The notes beneath the pieces were generated by a model that was not told the origin of the DNA, ran no database searches, and saw nothing but the letters and a program-made list of their open reading frames with translations. Shown here one piece after another: positions 11,301-21,867 of a DNA stretch of 64,000 nt. Each line of letters begins with the position of its first letter. The stretch's first letter is position 1. Made by a program: the position numbers and the translations under genes. Origin of the DNA: Mesostigma viride (lineage: Eukaryota > Streptophyta > Mesostigmatophyceae > Mesostigmatales > Mesostigmataceae); contig RPFO01000015.1 in NCBI GenBank assembly GCA_009746045.1, positions 3,650,764 through 3,714,763 on the forward strand, given 5' to 3'.

Positions 11301-12067
11301 AAAGAAAATAGCTGGACAGGGTTCTTTTGCTTTTGAAGAAATAGAAACGCTGTTCTATCCGCACGCCTTAGAACCACAAGCCCAGCGGGAGAAACAACAC
11401 CAATACTAGCAATAAAATGAGAACCCAAGCGTGGGAATGCAAGAATAAATAGTCGAAGATCAGCTGCACAATGTCGTACGGTTGCATGACAAATTGAAAT
11501 GGCAGAAGCATAATTTGCTACTTAATCAATACCATAAGGTAGTGTGGCACTGCAGCTCGCAGGCCTATCTGCCTGGTACTAAAATTTTTGACATGGGTAC
11601 ATTAGGGACAAACCATGTAACTAGGACAGGAACCTGTGAACGGTATGACAACCGTAAAAGAGATAAGAACAAGCCCAGTGCATTCAAGACAGTGGGCGAA
11701 CCTTCTCTTGCTACCGCGTTCCCGGTCGCGGTCCCGATCGCGCCGGTCACCCCTGGGATCTGCATGCCCAGACGTGGCGAGTCCACGAAGCCGGTTGTCC
11801 GTGTGGTGTGGAGCATTCCAATGCATTCTCAGCAAAAGATAAGCTAAGCCGCCTCAATGCCCCTTAAACGCAGCAGATACGGACAGCCATCCTTAGAAGG
11901 TGCCATCCATAGGAAACTGCCTGGACACTACACAACTAATAAAGGTATTGACATATGCCACTAATCAGGAAGGGAGGAGAAGGGAACTACCGAGAATGCA
12001 GCAAAAGCTAAGAGACATTAAGCTCACCTCGGCGGGGAGACCGTGACCTCGAGCGTGAGCGTGCCAT
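2374..12067 (-). CDS. SNRNP27: U4/U6.U5 tri-snRNP 27 kDa protein, seven exons
   Basis: Exons (minus): 12067-12028, 11759-11715, 10205-9836, 9380-9086, 8259-8104, 7499-7412 and 2414-2374, totalling 1035 nt or 344 residues plus TAA. All junctions are GT-AG with matching phases. The N-terminus MARSRSRSRSPRR starts an SR-rich head. Exon 3 is an RE/RD repeat followed by a charged helix. Exon 4 adds a second RS patch and a proline run. Exon 5 carries a coiled-coil-like segment, then MMKMFGFPTGFDTTH. Exons 6-7 give GKYVDDARVHV, then KREARQYMNRRGGFNRPLPSEVNK. The last two exons match the signature end of SNRNP27 (FDSTKGKKVD, then YRQYMNRKGGFNRPL in human). Known role: nuclear tri-snRNP protein acting in spliceosome activation and 5' splice-site positioning. 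At 344 aa it is over twice the human length; the excess is low-complexity N-terminal sequence. Exon 2's donor has an alternative at 11702/11701, but the phase favours 11715. The frame looks intact. Confidence 0.9.
2415..3279 (-). other. 3' part of intron 6 of the SNRNP27-like gene
   Basis: This stretch lies between the minisatellite and exon 7. The acceptor on the minus strand is a pyrimidine-rich CTTGCCTGTTTAG directly before the exon-7 codons for GGFNRPL. The rest is unremarkable intron sequence with no domain or repeat I recognise. Confidence 0.7.
3280..7411 (-). repeat. 4.1-kb minisatellite built from a 5' splice site
   Basis: A composite tandem array with a 75-bp period, made of one ~34-bp and one ~41-bp half-unit. 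On the minus strand each half-unit contains an exon-6-like end and a donor: CCGAAGAG|GTAAGC in one, CCGATCAG|GTAAGC in the other. The longer half-unit keeps GCCAGTACATGA, matching the exon's GCCAGTACATGAACCGAAGAG region. The array begins at base 7411, the first intron base after exon 6. Spacing implies roughly 110 donor-like sites. A higher-order structure is visible: blocks ending in a doubled 34-bp unit at about 4443, 4852, 5411, 6195 and 6829, giving block lengths of 409, 559, 784 and 634 (n x 75 + 34). The left end (3280-3470) is the most degenerate. Confidence 0.95.
7500..8103 (-). other. Intron 5 of the SNRNP27-like gene
   Basis: The intron has a GTGCGT donor at 8103 and a GTGCACAG acceptor at 7500. 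There is nothing else recognisable in it. Confidence 0.8.
8839..9085 (-). repeat. 77-bp tandem repeat starting at the intron-4 donor
   Basis: Three full 77-bp units and a 16-bp partial fourth, with copies almost identical. On the minus strand each unit opens with the donor sequence GTACGTCTGCGCTGCGG and is preceded by CAGG. Donor-like sites begin at 9085 (authentic), 9008, 8931 and 8854. The first unit starts exactly at the first base of intron 4, so the repeat was seeded at the 5' splice site, as in intron 6. The rest of intron 4 (8260-8838) shows nothing recognisable. Confidence 0.9.
10206..11714 (-). other. Intron 2 of the SNRNP27-like gene
   Basis: A 1.5-kb intron. It contains a perfect 29-bp tandem duplication at 10699-10756, unit starting ATGGTCTTGCAAATCACAGG, and otherwise nothing I recognise. 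The donor is GTAGCA and the acceptor is CCCATCAG. Confidence 0.65.
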
Positions 12068-12575
12068 GGAAAAACTGTGACGGACTTAGACGTTGCCGTA
12101 TGTATATCACTAACAACGTCCACTATCCGTCATGATCGACTTGTCACAAAACATGATTGCAGTGTACATGATTCCAGATCAGGGTATGCTAGAGGTAATT
12201 ACTATCTTGCCAGTATGCGCCCAAGATGCCTGATGGTGATAGTCCCTGCGGGCGAGCGGGGACAGCCGATGGTTACCGTCTGTTAGCTACAAGCTACAGC
12301 TGTAGTGGAAAAAACAAACTGGTTTTGCGAGCGCAGCTTTGCTTGCCGGAATCCGACGCTGCAGTGGGTTCAGTTCGCAGTTGCCACCACCAGAGTGAAA
12401 GCAGTGTGTGATATGTGTCTATGTCTTAGTTCGTAGACGTTTCTGCGTGGAATTTCCAGCTGTATCGAGTTTCCAATTTTTTCATGTGGCCCGATTGCAC
12501 GAGAATGCACGAGGCTCTCAAGTCCCAAGTGGTCTGCGACAGCACTCGGGTCCAGTGAGGAAAGCTCTAGAGTCA
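12068..12575. promoter_or_regulatory. Upstream region of the SNRNP27-like gene
   Basis: About 500 bases between the start codon and the first transposon. This must hold the promoter and 5' UTR of the minus-strand gene if its transcription starts here. I see no TATA box or other site I would defend. Confidence 0.3.
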
Positions 12576-12856
12576 TTCCCGTGTTAAGTTACGATTCTTA
12601 AGGTTACTTTCCCGCTTTAAGTTACGACGCCGAAGTGTGGGCGGCGACCGTAACTTAAGCCTGGTTGCCATCGTAACTTAACGCGGTATTGAGCCAAACT
12701 GTAGGCGTCAGGCTACATTTGGCTGCGGAGGAGGCCGTTTTTGGCCAAGTCCTGACGTCCGGACTCCGGAATCAGTGTTTCGATTAGTGGCGATACACCG
12801 CCAAATGTGGCGGTGTGGCACTTTTTTTGGCAAAATGTGGCGTTGCCACCCTATTT

Positions 12857-13259
12857 TTTTTTTCCAGGTAAATAGGTGTACGTTTATTCCAAATATAGCC
12901 AGTAGGTAATCCCTGCTAAGCCTAGGGTATCAAGATGTCAGTGGCTAAAACGGAGCCTTACTAGACCACGGAAGCCACTGGACTTCTAATGGGTTGTCAT
13001 TGGGCATGTGGGTAAAGATCCTGTTTTTGCCCATGAGGTCATGAAAGATCTCAAGTGGGCTGGGCTTATCCTGGTCCGCGCCAGGGTCCCAGATTTTGTT
13101 TTGTTCATTTGCAACCATCCAGTAGCGTCGCATGCCGGAGTTCCATAGGTAAATGAAGCGTGAGAGAACCCCAGCTTTGTCGAAAACTGTGCGCCTATTG
13201 AACACCACATCGTTTCGCACCGTCCAGATTGTATATAACATGCATGTGCGGAGCCATAT
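12857..13259 (-). mobile_element. 5'-truncated L1-like LINE with poly(A)
   Basis: A 403-bp insertion flanked by the 11-bp direct repeat CCACCCTATTT (12846-12856 and 13260-13270). On the minus strand it encodes WLRTCMLYTIWTVRNDVVFNRR, typical of the C-terminal region of plant-type L1 ORF2, and runs to a stop. It then has an AATAAA-like signal and a short poly(A) (the T-run near 12857). It lies inside the hAT copy, which dates it as younger than that element. Confidence 0.85.
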
Positions 13260-13932
13260 CCACCCTATTTGACAAGGCCCCCAAGAAGCCACAAATTGGC
13301 CGTGCTGTTCTACTTTCTAGTTTCGTGGCCGTGCCTGAAGTTCACTCTAGTACAGGTTACGCCACAATTGGCAGTGTCAGCCGAACTTCCGGCCGGCGTT
13401 CCGCCACGATATACGAAGGCAAAATGAAAAAAGTTAAAACGTTAGCCTCCGACAATCTGGAGCGTCCGATGATGGATCCAACGGCCGCGATAAACCCGCT
13501 AAGTTAGCGGCTCGGGTCGTCCGTCCAAAATACTACAAAATACTACACATAAACAACCAATACAAAACAAGCAAACTACGGAAAACAAAACGGCCTTCGG
13601 CCCCAACGGTCGCAAATCCAACGGAAACGACCCGAAATCGATAACACCACCGAAACGACGCAGCCGCAGGCCACGCCGACAGCCACCATGTCTGACGAAA
13701 AACAAAGTGATGTGCTCCGCGAGCAATTTGCTGGCTGGCGATGGCAGGAAACGTACGCTAGAAAATTGGGATGGGGAATGCGCAGCCATGTCACTACGTC
13801 AAAATTTTATGTTTGAAGAGCAAGTACGAAATTTTCTGAGCTGGAGGTGCGTCAACGGAGTGATACCTGCGTGGGAGAGGTCCGTGTCGCTATGGCGACC
13901 TGGAAATGGAATGTCGTTGTAGATTTAGGTAT

Positions 13933-14210
13933 TCTGATCAGGCACTCCGCAAAGGTGAAAACCATTTGCGTTCAGTGCCGGGCCGCGGAAAACGCGGAAA
14001 AACGCGATCTGCAAATGAATCCGACCGAAATCGAACTGGGGACCTCTCGCACCAACTTTCGCTGACTATAGGACGGACGTCTCCGGTTACCATGGCATCG
14101 CCAACTTACACCTACAGTCATCCGCAAAAGTTCTCCTGTCCGGGGAGTGATGCAAGCCTGTCGGATTTGGTACTAGATAAATCACTCGAGATCTGTGTGT
14201 AGGAGTACTA
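13933..14210 (-). mobile_element. tRNA-derived SINE, copy 1
   Basis: Nearly identical to the copy at 39745-40020 over its whole length. On the minus strand it has a pol III B-box-like AGTTCGATT and an A-box-like ATGGTAACCGG upstream, so the head looks tRNA-derived. No target duplication is visible at this copy, but the two other copies have clear ones. Confidence 0.7.
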
Positions 14211-15590
14211 CACACGTGTCTGCACGCGAGACTTGTTCAGTCTCGCAACGTGAGACGGGCTGAACACGGCTGAATCCTTCTTTAGAAGGGGGCGTAGCCG
14301 GTACTATCGAAATCAGCCAAGCGTATATTCTGATCAGGTATTGTAGTATATTCTGATTAGGTATTGTAGTATCATGCTTAATTGCTTTACGTACTGGGTG
14401 CCTAGTGAAATCAGTTTGCTGTTCGTGGAAGGCGTGGGGTGTGGCCGACGAGTTTCTGGTGTCATCACATTGGAAAGAACGCTGGATTTTTTGCCACGGG
14501 ACGTAACTGGCGATGCCGATGGTGAGGCGTTTGTTTCGATGACCGGGGTACTACCTGCTCTCTTTCTGATGCATTTTCATGGTTGCGTTCTTTCCATTTC
14601 GCCGAATCCACCTAGTCGCAGCAAAGACATAGCGTAGCGTTGCGTTTTATTTTCTTAGCCGTGCAGGACGCCATCTTCATGGTCCTTCGAATGTCCTGTG
14701 TGAACGTCCGTTGCCCAAGGATGCTTTTTTCTGGAATATACTGGGCTTGGAAAGCCCCTCTGGATGCTTGCCTGGTCACGGGTTTGGGGCGTCATTTACT
14801 GCTGTACTGGCTGACATTCATGGTGCTTTCTGCGTAACTGCTGACTTGCTTCGCACGTGGATTTTCACTGGACTGAAGAGCGCGTCTGCTAGCATGTTTA
14901 CGTGGTGTATAAGGTGATCAATCAAGTATTTGTTTATAGAAGGTGTGACAATAGAAGGTGTGTTATATATTTCTTCATCAAGCATGTCAAAAGTAATCTC
15001 CACTCGCTTACAACCTGAATTTTGCTTTCAAGCTGGGTCTGCTGTGTTTGTGTCTCACTGTGCAGGCTATCCCCTTGGTTGATCAACCAGCGGGTGCTTT
15101 TTGGTGGCAGCGGGGCCATATACTCTTCTTGGCGTTTTTCATCCATGGCATGTCAACCAACGCATGCATGCCAGCCCCTAAACAAGAAAACACTAAGTCA
15201 CCAAAGAAAGGAATTCAGGGCATGGTCATGAGCAGGGTAACAGCAGCATTAATATTAAATGGGCATGATGTCAACAGGAAAACACTAAGTCACGTGAAAA
15301 AAGTCTTTTTATGATCCCAAACAGCCTGGACGTGGCCGTGTGCCAAATTAATTTGTGTAGTCCGCGCATTTCCGGCGCAAGTCGCCGGCCGGACCTTGTG
15401 ACAGCGCCAGAATCATTATTAACATTGTATGACTTTGTAGGTAGAAAAATGTCTGTGGAGACGCTGTGCGTCGCGCTTAAATATTTTAATATAATTTTAA
15501 TGAAAAGTTTGAAATGTTTCGTAAACCTTACCTAAGCTTAGCCGCTAGGCGGCTAAGCTTAGCCAAACCACATGTGCACATCGATATAGT
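14211..15590. other. Interior of the long hAT copy, no gene recognised
   Basis: This stretch is mostly AT-moderate sequence with short direct repeats of TATTCTGATCAGG near 14330-14365. Short ORFs exist, but none resembles a known protein. Confidence 0.4.
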
Positions 15591-16935
15591 CTAAAAAAAA
15601 AAAAGTGCAACAGTGCATACCGCTTAGTGCATGTTAGTAGCGCCAAGTGGCCCGCTGGCCGCTGGACAGGCTGAGCAGTGACTACCGTAGTGAGCTAGAC
15701 CGGTGCAGTGTGCAGTGAGCTAGGTAGAATTGTATTAGAAGAATCAACCAAAGTATTGTCCAATCAAAATCATCGTCTTCGGAGCAGTGTCTTAGAGACG
15801 ACAGTATCCTCGAATCCATCGTCGAGAATGGGGACCGAATCGTTGCGACAACGATATAAAAAAGTACGAAAAAGTACGCAAAAGTACGAACACAAGCGAG
15901 CAAGTGCGGCAAAATGCGTCGAACTGTTACAAAAAAAACCTTAATCGAATCTCTCACTCGCTCCGGAACAACACAGGGTGTGGGACCCAGGGCCCAATAA
16001 CGCCAAGCCCAGCCCGCTCGAGCTCTTTCATGCTCTACTGGGCCGTAATCAGGTATTCACCAGTATGCCTCATGGCGACATTACTCCGGTCCAATGGCTT
16101 CCCTGGTCTAATAACGCGCCCCATTAGCCTTTCACCTGTCACCGCCCCACGTGTGTGTGCCCACCTTCATTAGGATTCGCTGATACTCATTTCCCCTCTC
16201 ACCTCTTTGGTCCATAATTGGCTAATAAAATATACCCATTTCCCCGAAAACCTTAATCGAATCACTGTCCGGAATAGGGGACCCGCTATGCTAATAGCTA
16301 AAGTGAGACGAGTGACGACTGTTGTTGTTGTTGTTGTTGTTAAGTGTCCCACGCCGCACATGGGCAGCAGAGAATCTATAGTGGCCGAGGGCCGGATATA
16401 TTTAGTATCGGTGGTACGGAGACGACTTTCTCTAACTAAGATTGTGACGTTACAGTTTGTATAGATATCTGAAGAGGCCATGCCGAATGCTCCACTAAAG
16501 TCCACTCATCAATTAGTGGTAATTTATTATACTGTAGGCCAAGCTCGGCAGGGAACCCGGATTTCCGGAACACAGAACACTTTACACTGCGTCACAGAAC
16601 ATAGCTGGCGCGGCAGGATGAACAGCTCAGCCGGATCTGAACTGAGGTGAACTAGCAAAGTCGCAGGTGCGCATCCTTGCTATCAGCCTATCACCAGAGC
16701 ATCCCGCAGCGCCCAGCCTCGCCGCATCCAGAAATGGTATGAAATCCCGTACTTTGAGCGCCCTTGATGCTGCAGCTGAATCGGGCTTGACGAGAGTTGT
16801 CGAATGCACAGAAGTCCGTCAGAGTAGGAGGGGGTGGGCTGCCAGCCTAATTCTACCGTTAAGTTACGTTCCCGCGTTAAGTGACGACGTCCAGAATTTG
16901 GCGGCGATCGTAACTTAAAGCGGGAATTACTGTAC

Positions 16936-17220
16936 TTGCAATGAGAACAAGTTGGACTAAAATGCTGCCGCTAATCACGAGAGCAGCCAACTGAGCCAAG
17001 TAGACTACTGTACTGTACTGTGGGCAACGGACGAATACAAATCATATAAAACTGGCTATGATGGTGGCCCTGACGGCGGACGGGATAGCACCTTACCGGT
17101 AGTAATCTAAACGCGAAACAAAGGGCAGATTCGGATTCAGCACGAAAAGGTACGTCTAGACACCTCTCTTGAGGGGCGGAAAAGCTAGCCGTCACTTGAA
17201 ACCGGTGTGGGTGTAAGGAG
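16936..17220. other. Target DNA left of the Ty3/gypsy-type fossil
   Basis: About 285 bases with no recognisable feature, apart from a short repeat of ACTGT near 17008. It was contiguous with 26789 onward before the LTR element inserted, as the CAGGC duplication shows. Confidence 0.5.
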
Positions 17221-17225
17221 CAGGC

Positions 17226-17769
17226 TGTTACGCCTCGGGTATCTACCACTACCTCTACCTCTACCTGTCCTAATTGTACCTAGACTAGTGAGGCCGCCTC
17301 TAGTTAAACCCCTAGCGAAAGACGAACGAGATGATCCAGATCTCAATGCATTTACGTATGTGCTACTGTAATACGCCATAAGCCATTTACACAAACCCGT
17401 TTACTCCAGGAATAGAGGAAGGAAACACAACTACACTGCCGTGACCCAAGCCTATATGTGTTAATTCATTTAACACACGCCGAGTGCACACACGAGGGGT
17501 GGAACGTGCATAAATGGTCACCAACGGTCCAACACGCTCGGGCCGACCTGGCCCTCGCCTACAGATGCACGCTGGTCCACTACATTCTACCAAAGGATGA
17601 GGACCACTAATAAAGTACGCGGCGCGGCGCCCAAAGGCACCCAATGTACCACAGTACTGTTACGAGGACAATAATGTCCCGGTAGGAACTACACGTAAAC
17701 CTAGGGACAACCGAGGCAAAAGACCTAATTTACGTCCGTAACTACAACGAATTGTTACGCGACGTAACA
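17226..17769 (-). repeat. 3' LTR of the Ty3/gypsy-type fossil
   Basis: A 544-bp LTR with TGTTACG/CGTAACA inverted ends, matching the other LTR along its length by eye. The CAGGC duplication lies just outside at 17221. Confidence 0.93.
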
Positions 17770-19848
17770 CCTCCCCCCCCACAAAGGTAGGGAGCCCTCT
17801 CCCTACGCACAGGGAGGAAACGAAGGGGTAGGAAAAACCTAATGCACCCAGCACACACCAACACAATCGATAGACCATCCCAGATACAAAGCACCAATAG
17901 TTCACACGGTCTCCACCACCACGCCGGGTGGTGTAGGGTTAGCCAGCACCAAGCCTGGTGGGAGGTTCCCCTAACTGCCTGGAACGGAGTCCTGGCCGGG
18001 GGGGGACGGCACTGGGCAGGACACACAGAGTAATTAAACACATCAGCGCCAAGGACCAAGAACAGCCAACCAACTGGCCAGAATATGAGGGCGACTCTAT
18101 ATACCGGAGGGACAACACCCTCAGGTCGGGCCTAAGGCCCTCTATCTAGTGGCCATCCGTCTGATAGGTGCCACGAGAGGCCAGCAGGACCTCCAGGTAG
18201 GCCTGGTAGTGGGCCACATCCTCGACATTGTCATGCCTATCTACAGTGAGGAAAACATCGGCCCACACACCGTCAGGAAAAAGGCCCAGAAAGGCCCAGT
18301 AATACCTATGCTGCGTAAGAACGACCTGGCCACGGGCCCAGTCCAGGAAGCCACAGGCAAAGAGGCGAAGGAAAGGCTCTACCGCGATCAAACAGAGGGC
18401 CCGCAGGAGGAGACGATGGTACCGGATCCGAGGGCGCAAACCCGTCGGGAAAAACAGGTCCACCAGGGGCTCCACGTTGGACGGCCACATCCGGATGTGC
18501 CGAACCTCTCGGGAGCGCCACCGACGAGCACACTGGCGCGACCCGAATGTCTCCAGGTAGTCGCTGGCCCGAGGAGTCCAGGGTGGCCACGGGAGTCTAG
18601 ACCCTGGCCCGGGATGGGCGCCGGACGACGGGCATCCCACTCGAGGATGGGCTGGAGGACCGTGTTGTACGCAGCACCCTGTACCGCAGGAAACTCTATC
18701 GTAAGGGCATCCGAAGCCATAATGCCCAGAGGCGGAGGGTAAGCCCACTGGAACCCACCGTAGGTGTCCAAGTCGTTGTGGCGCCTAGCCCAGCGATACA
18801 GACCGCGCCGAACCAAGATCTCACCCTGGAACACAGGATCAGCTAAAATAACCATGTCGAAAGGAGGCCGATCAGTCTCAATGGGTAGGCCACGATCCCG
18901 AGGCGCCCGACACACCTGGGAGAACCCGTAGGACATGGGCGAGATGGCAAGCTCGGCGGAGGCGCGCGGCAGGTCACACTGGCGGCAGGCGAGTGCGGAC
19001 ATACCGCATCCAGGCACGGGCGTGTCGCGCGACTCCGGCGTCACATGCACCACAGAAGGGGCCCTGTCCCGATCACCCTGGGACAGCTCCCGGAGGGAAT
19101 CGGCAGCGCGGGTGGCGCGAGGATCCTGACCGGTGGACCGAACAACCGCAGCCAAAGACCGCGAGGCCGAAGGAACAGGGACCGAAGCGGGGGCCGACGC
19201 AGGGGCGGGAGCCGTCACCGACGCAGGTGACACTGGTACAACAGGAGGTCGCGCCGGACCCGAAGCCAGAGAGGGCCGTGACGGACCCGCCACCGCAGCA
19301 GGCGCGCCGGTCTCCGTTGCCGGCGCACCCTCAGGCCACATATTGAAAATAGGACCCGTAGGGACAGGCAGTCCGGCATAAGATTGGTTGCCATCCAAAC
19401 TCCAGTCGGGCACCGGAATCCTCTGCGGGGGACCACCCTCCCAAAGCCTGGGATGATCGCCCGTGTCGCTGAAGAAACCCCGAACTGGCGGTGAGGAACT
19501 CGGGGGCCGGGCGCAGCGGGCGGCCCAGAGGAGGCGACGGCGGGCACAGCCGAAGGGGCGGGAGACTCGCGTCGCGGCGCAGAAACGTCGGTCGCCGGCA
19601 CGGAGGTAACCAGAGGTGTCGGGGCCGCCGCAACCGAAGGGGTAGTGGGCGCCGGCGAAACCACAGACCTGTGCCGAAACAACCGAAGGGGTAGGGGGCG
19701 CGGACACCACAGACACACCTGGCGTGGCCGGAGTCTGCGCTTGGGCCGCCATGAAGGCCCCGAACGCCGTGGTCAGGGACTGGATCTGAGCCTGCATAGC
19801 CAAGACCGTCGCCGACAGAGGATCAGGCAAACCCGAAGGGTAGGCTCC

Positions 19849-21150
19849 GGGTTGGTCTGTACGCCGCACTTTTGCGATAAAATGCGGGATAAAGCATATT
19901 ATGGGCCTCGACGTATTTTACGCGTATTTTACGTCTGACCACGCGGTTTGGACTTAGAATTTTTCGGGGGTACCAGCGGGCAGCGGGCACTGGCGCGGTG
20001 CCCAGGTTCTGGGCGCGGCGCGCTCACTGCACATTTGAGATTTTTACTACTAGAAGTAGATGCGTACAGTTCTTTTCATAAAGCGCAAGCCTTGCAAAAT
20101 GTTTGGCCGGTAGGAGACAGCTAGGACTAGGTACATAACGCATAAATAACAGTGTGCCAGCAAATGCCAGCTGTGCTACTGACGGTGTAATGCAATATAG
20201 CGACGACGAGGCCAGTGCGACTGTGCGACAGTGTGCAGCCATTTTCGATTTGCAGCCATGAAGAAGAAAGGGCCTGAATGGGATTTCGTTCTCGAGAAGA
20301 AAGAAGCAGTCACAGATGCTGTTAGTAACAAAACGCAGTTTGTGTCGAATAAGTTCTGCTCATTTTGCAACAAGAAGTTCTCATACGGGGCGGGGGCAAT
20401 CAGCGTATTCCGAGTCCGTGCACACTTTGCCGGAATCGCAGGGGAAGGGATGTTACCCTGCGACAAAATTCCACCGAATATCCGGAGCAGGTTTCTCAGG
20501 ATGTATAACAACAAGTCGCAGCAGTCAGACGCCAAGAAGCAGCACAATTTGAACAGGGCAATGGCGGAGATGGGAGGGGCAGCTGCGCCGGCTGACTTGT
20601 CGTCGGTTCCCAGCAAAGGCCAGCTGAGCATCACCAAATGGCTGGTTCCCGTCGACGAGAAAGGTGTCCAGCTGCTGGCTGCCGAATTTTTTATCGAGAA
20701 CGGCATAGCTTCAATGCGGCTGAGAGCGCCTCTTTCAAGCAGATGGTGGCCGGCATGATCCAGTACAAAGGAGGGCACGTCACCCCTCCTTCTCGGAAGT
20801 TGTGTCTTATGTCCTCTCATGCATTATAAAGTGGATGGCTTTCCTTACAATCAATTAATTAATTGAATCCTTACTATTCCCGTTGCAGCATGCTCCCCCC
20901 TGCATTTAACAAATCATTATCAGATAGGATTGCAGGGCATAAATGGAAGATGTTAATAAATAAGCATATACACCAAATTTCAGTTGTAATAACTGCATGA
21001 CCATCATCAAGGAGCGTGCTAATTGGGTGACTGACAATTGGACCACAAAAACTGTCGCGCATTTTACCACCGCGTATTTTATACCCCCCACGTATAATAC
21101 GCGTATTTTAAGTCCACGTATTATACCCCGCACACGTATTTTCCAACCTG
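19849..21150 (+). mobile_element. hAT-type element inserted in the accessory ORF
   Basis: About 1.3 kb flanked by an 11-bp direct repeat, GGGTAGGCTCC (19838-19848 and 21151-21161), which contains the 8-bp duplication expected of hAT. The ends read roughly CGGGTTGG and CCAACCTG. Subterminal CGTATTTTACG-like motifs recur at both ends. It carries only the 5' part of a hAT transposase, so it is a deletion derivative. It is younger than the LTR element it disrupts. Confidence 0.8.
20231..20829 (+). pseudogene. hAT transposase N-terminal fragment (BED zinc finger)
   Basis: The reading frame starts near MKKKGPEWDFVLEKKE (20258). It has a BED-type zinc finger: FCSFCNKKFS, then the C/H residues around FRVRAHFAG and MLPCDKIP. 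This is followed by a linker and then SFKQMVAGMIQYKGG, the segment that opens the catalytic region in hAT transposases. The last part is in another frame from 20716 onward, so there is a frameshift or a splice there. The DDE catalytic part and the C-terminal dimerisation domain are absent, so the protein cannot act as a transposase. Confidence 0.75.
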
Positions 21151-21867
21151 GGGTAGGCTCCACTGCAACACACCGGGTCGACCGAGGTGACGACGGGACC
21201 GGAGAGGGAGGAGCAGACGCCGAGGAGGCGGACGCAGCGCTCGAGGCAGAATATTCTGGAGTATAATGTACCTCGGATGGGGCGCCCGTAGGGGCAGGAC
21301 CACCAACTGCTAATCCAACCGACTGATCAGCTATCTCCATGAATTCTACGGCCCGCAGAAGGTCGCAGGGGTTCTCATCTACCTCAGCCTCACCCTCAGC
21401 CGGAAGCCAGGGGAACACCTCCCGTAGGCAGGAGCGGCCCACAGGGGTAGACAAGAAAGGTAGGAGAACACACGGGAGCACTGGAGAACCGCATCTATCT
21501 GTCCCAAGGCTGGACAGCGGGAACCACACCCTAACAAACAGTGCCCGGCATCGTCGAACCCGTGCAAAACAAGCTGATGCGGCTCGTCAGGGGAAGGACC
21601 GTACCACGTGACCCCAAAGAGGGCCGCCCTGACTAAACTCGCATGTCGGGCCTGGAGGGCCGGCTGCACAACGCCACCCGGATAACTGGACCGCGACACC
21701 CAGCGGCCCGGAAGGGCCTCGAAATACAGCTCAGGGTCCGGTAGGGGCGGAGACGGCAGCGAGCTCTCAGCCGGAGGGGTAGGATCTGACATGACGGCTG
21801 CGGAGGGGGGGGACAACCAACCACCCGTCGACAGCAGGCATAATATAAGAGAGGAGAAGGTCTACTG

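Larger units (their letters stand above)
12773..16267. mobile_element. hAT-type DNA transposon, long copy
   Basis: It starts CAGTGTTTCGATTA and ends TAATCGAATCACTG, an inverted pair, and is flanked by the 8-bp direct repeat TCCGGAAT (12765-12772 and 16268-16275), the hAT hallmark. Its outer segments match the 868-bp copy at 34534-35401: 12773-12856, 13271-13408 and about 15602-15945. The extra interior carries an L1-like stub, a SINE and unidentified DNA. A second terminus-like sequence near 15942 suggests further rearrangement. I see no complete transposase. Confidence 0.8.
12577..16935. mobile_element. DNA-transposon remnant with TTAAGTTACG termini
   Basis: The left end (ATTCCCGTGTTAAGTTACGA near 12577) is the approximate inverted complement of the right end near 16915-16933, whose reverse complement reads ATTCCCGCTTTAAGTTACGA. 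The TTAAGTTACG motif recurs several times in both orientations within 150 bases of each end, as in subterminal transposase-binding repeats. Most of the interval is a later hAT insertion (12773-16267). No clear target duplication was found, so the superfamily is open. Confidence 0.5.
18146..21816 (-). pseudogene. Accessory ORF region of the Ty3/gypsy-type fossil
   Basis: Downstream of integrase on the minus strand lies a long protein-coding-like region. It starts MSDPTPPAESSLPSPPLPD near 21792, continues through Ala/Pro/Ser-rich sequence and ends with the globular-looking segment CGFLD, then VVLTQHRYYWAFLGLFPDG. It occupies the position where some Ty3 relatives keep an env or other extra gene, but I see no signal peptide or membrane span and recognise no family. 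A related domain remnant lies at 718-1041. A hAT element sits inside it. Confidence 0.6.

Noticed and set aside
17660-18059. Independent ORFs overlapping the LTR at 17226-17769 and its flank
   Set aside because: They run through LTR and non-coding sequence and show no domain.
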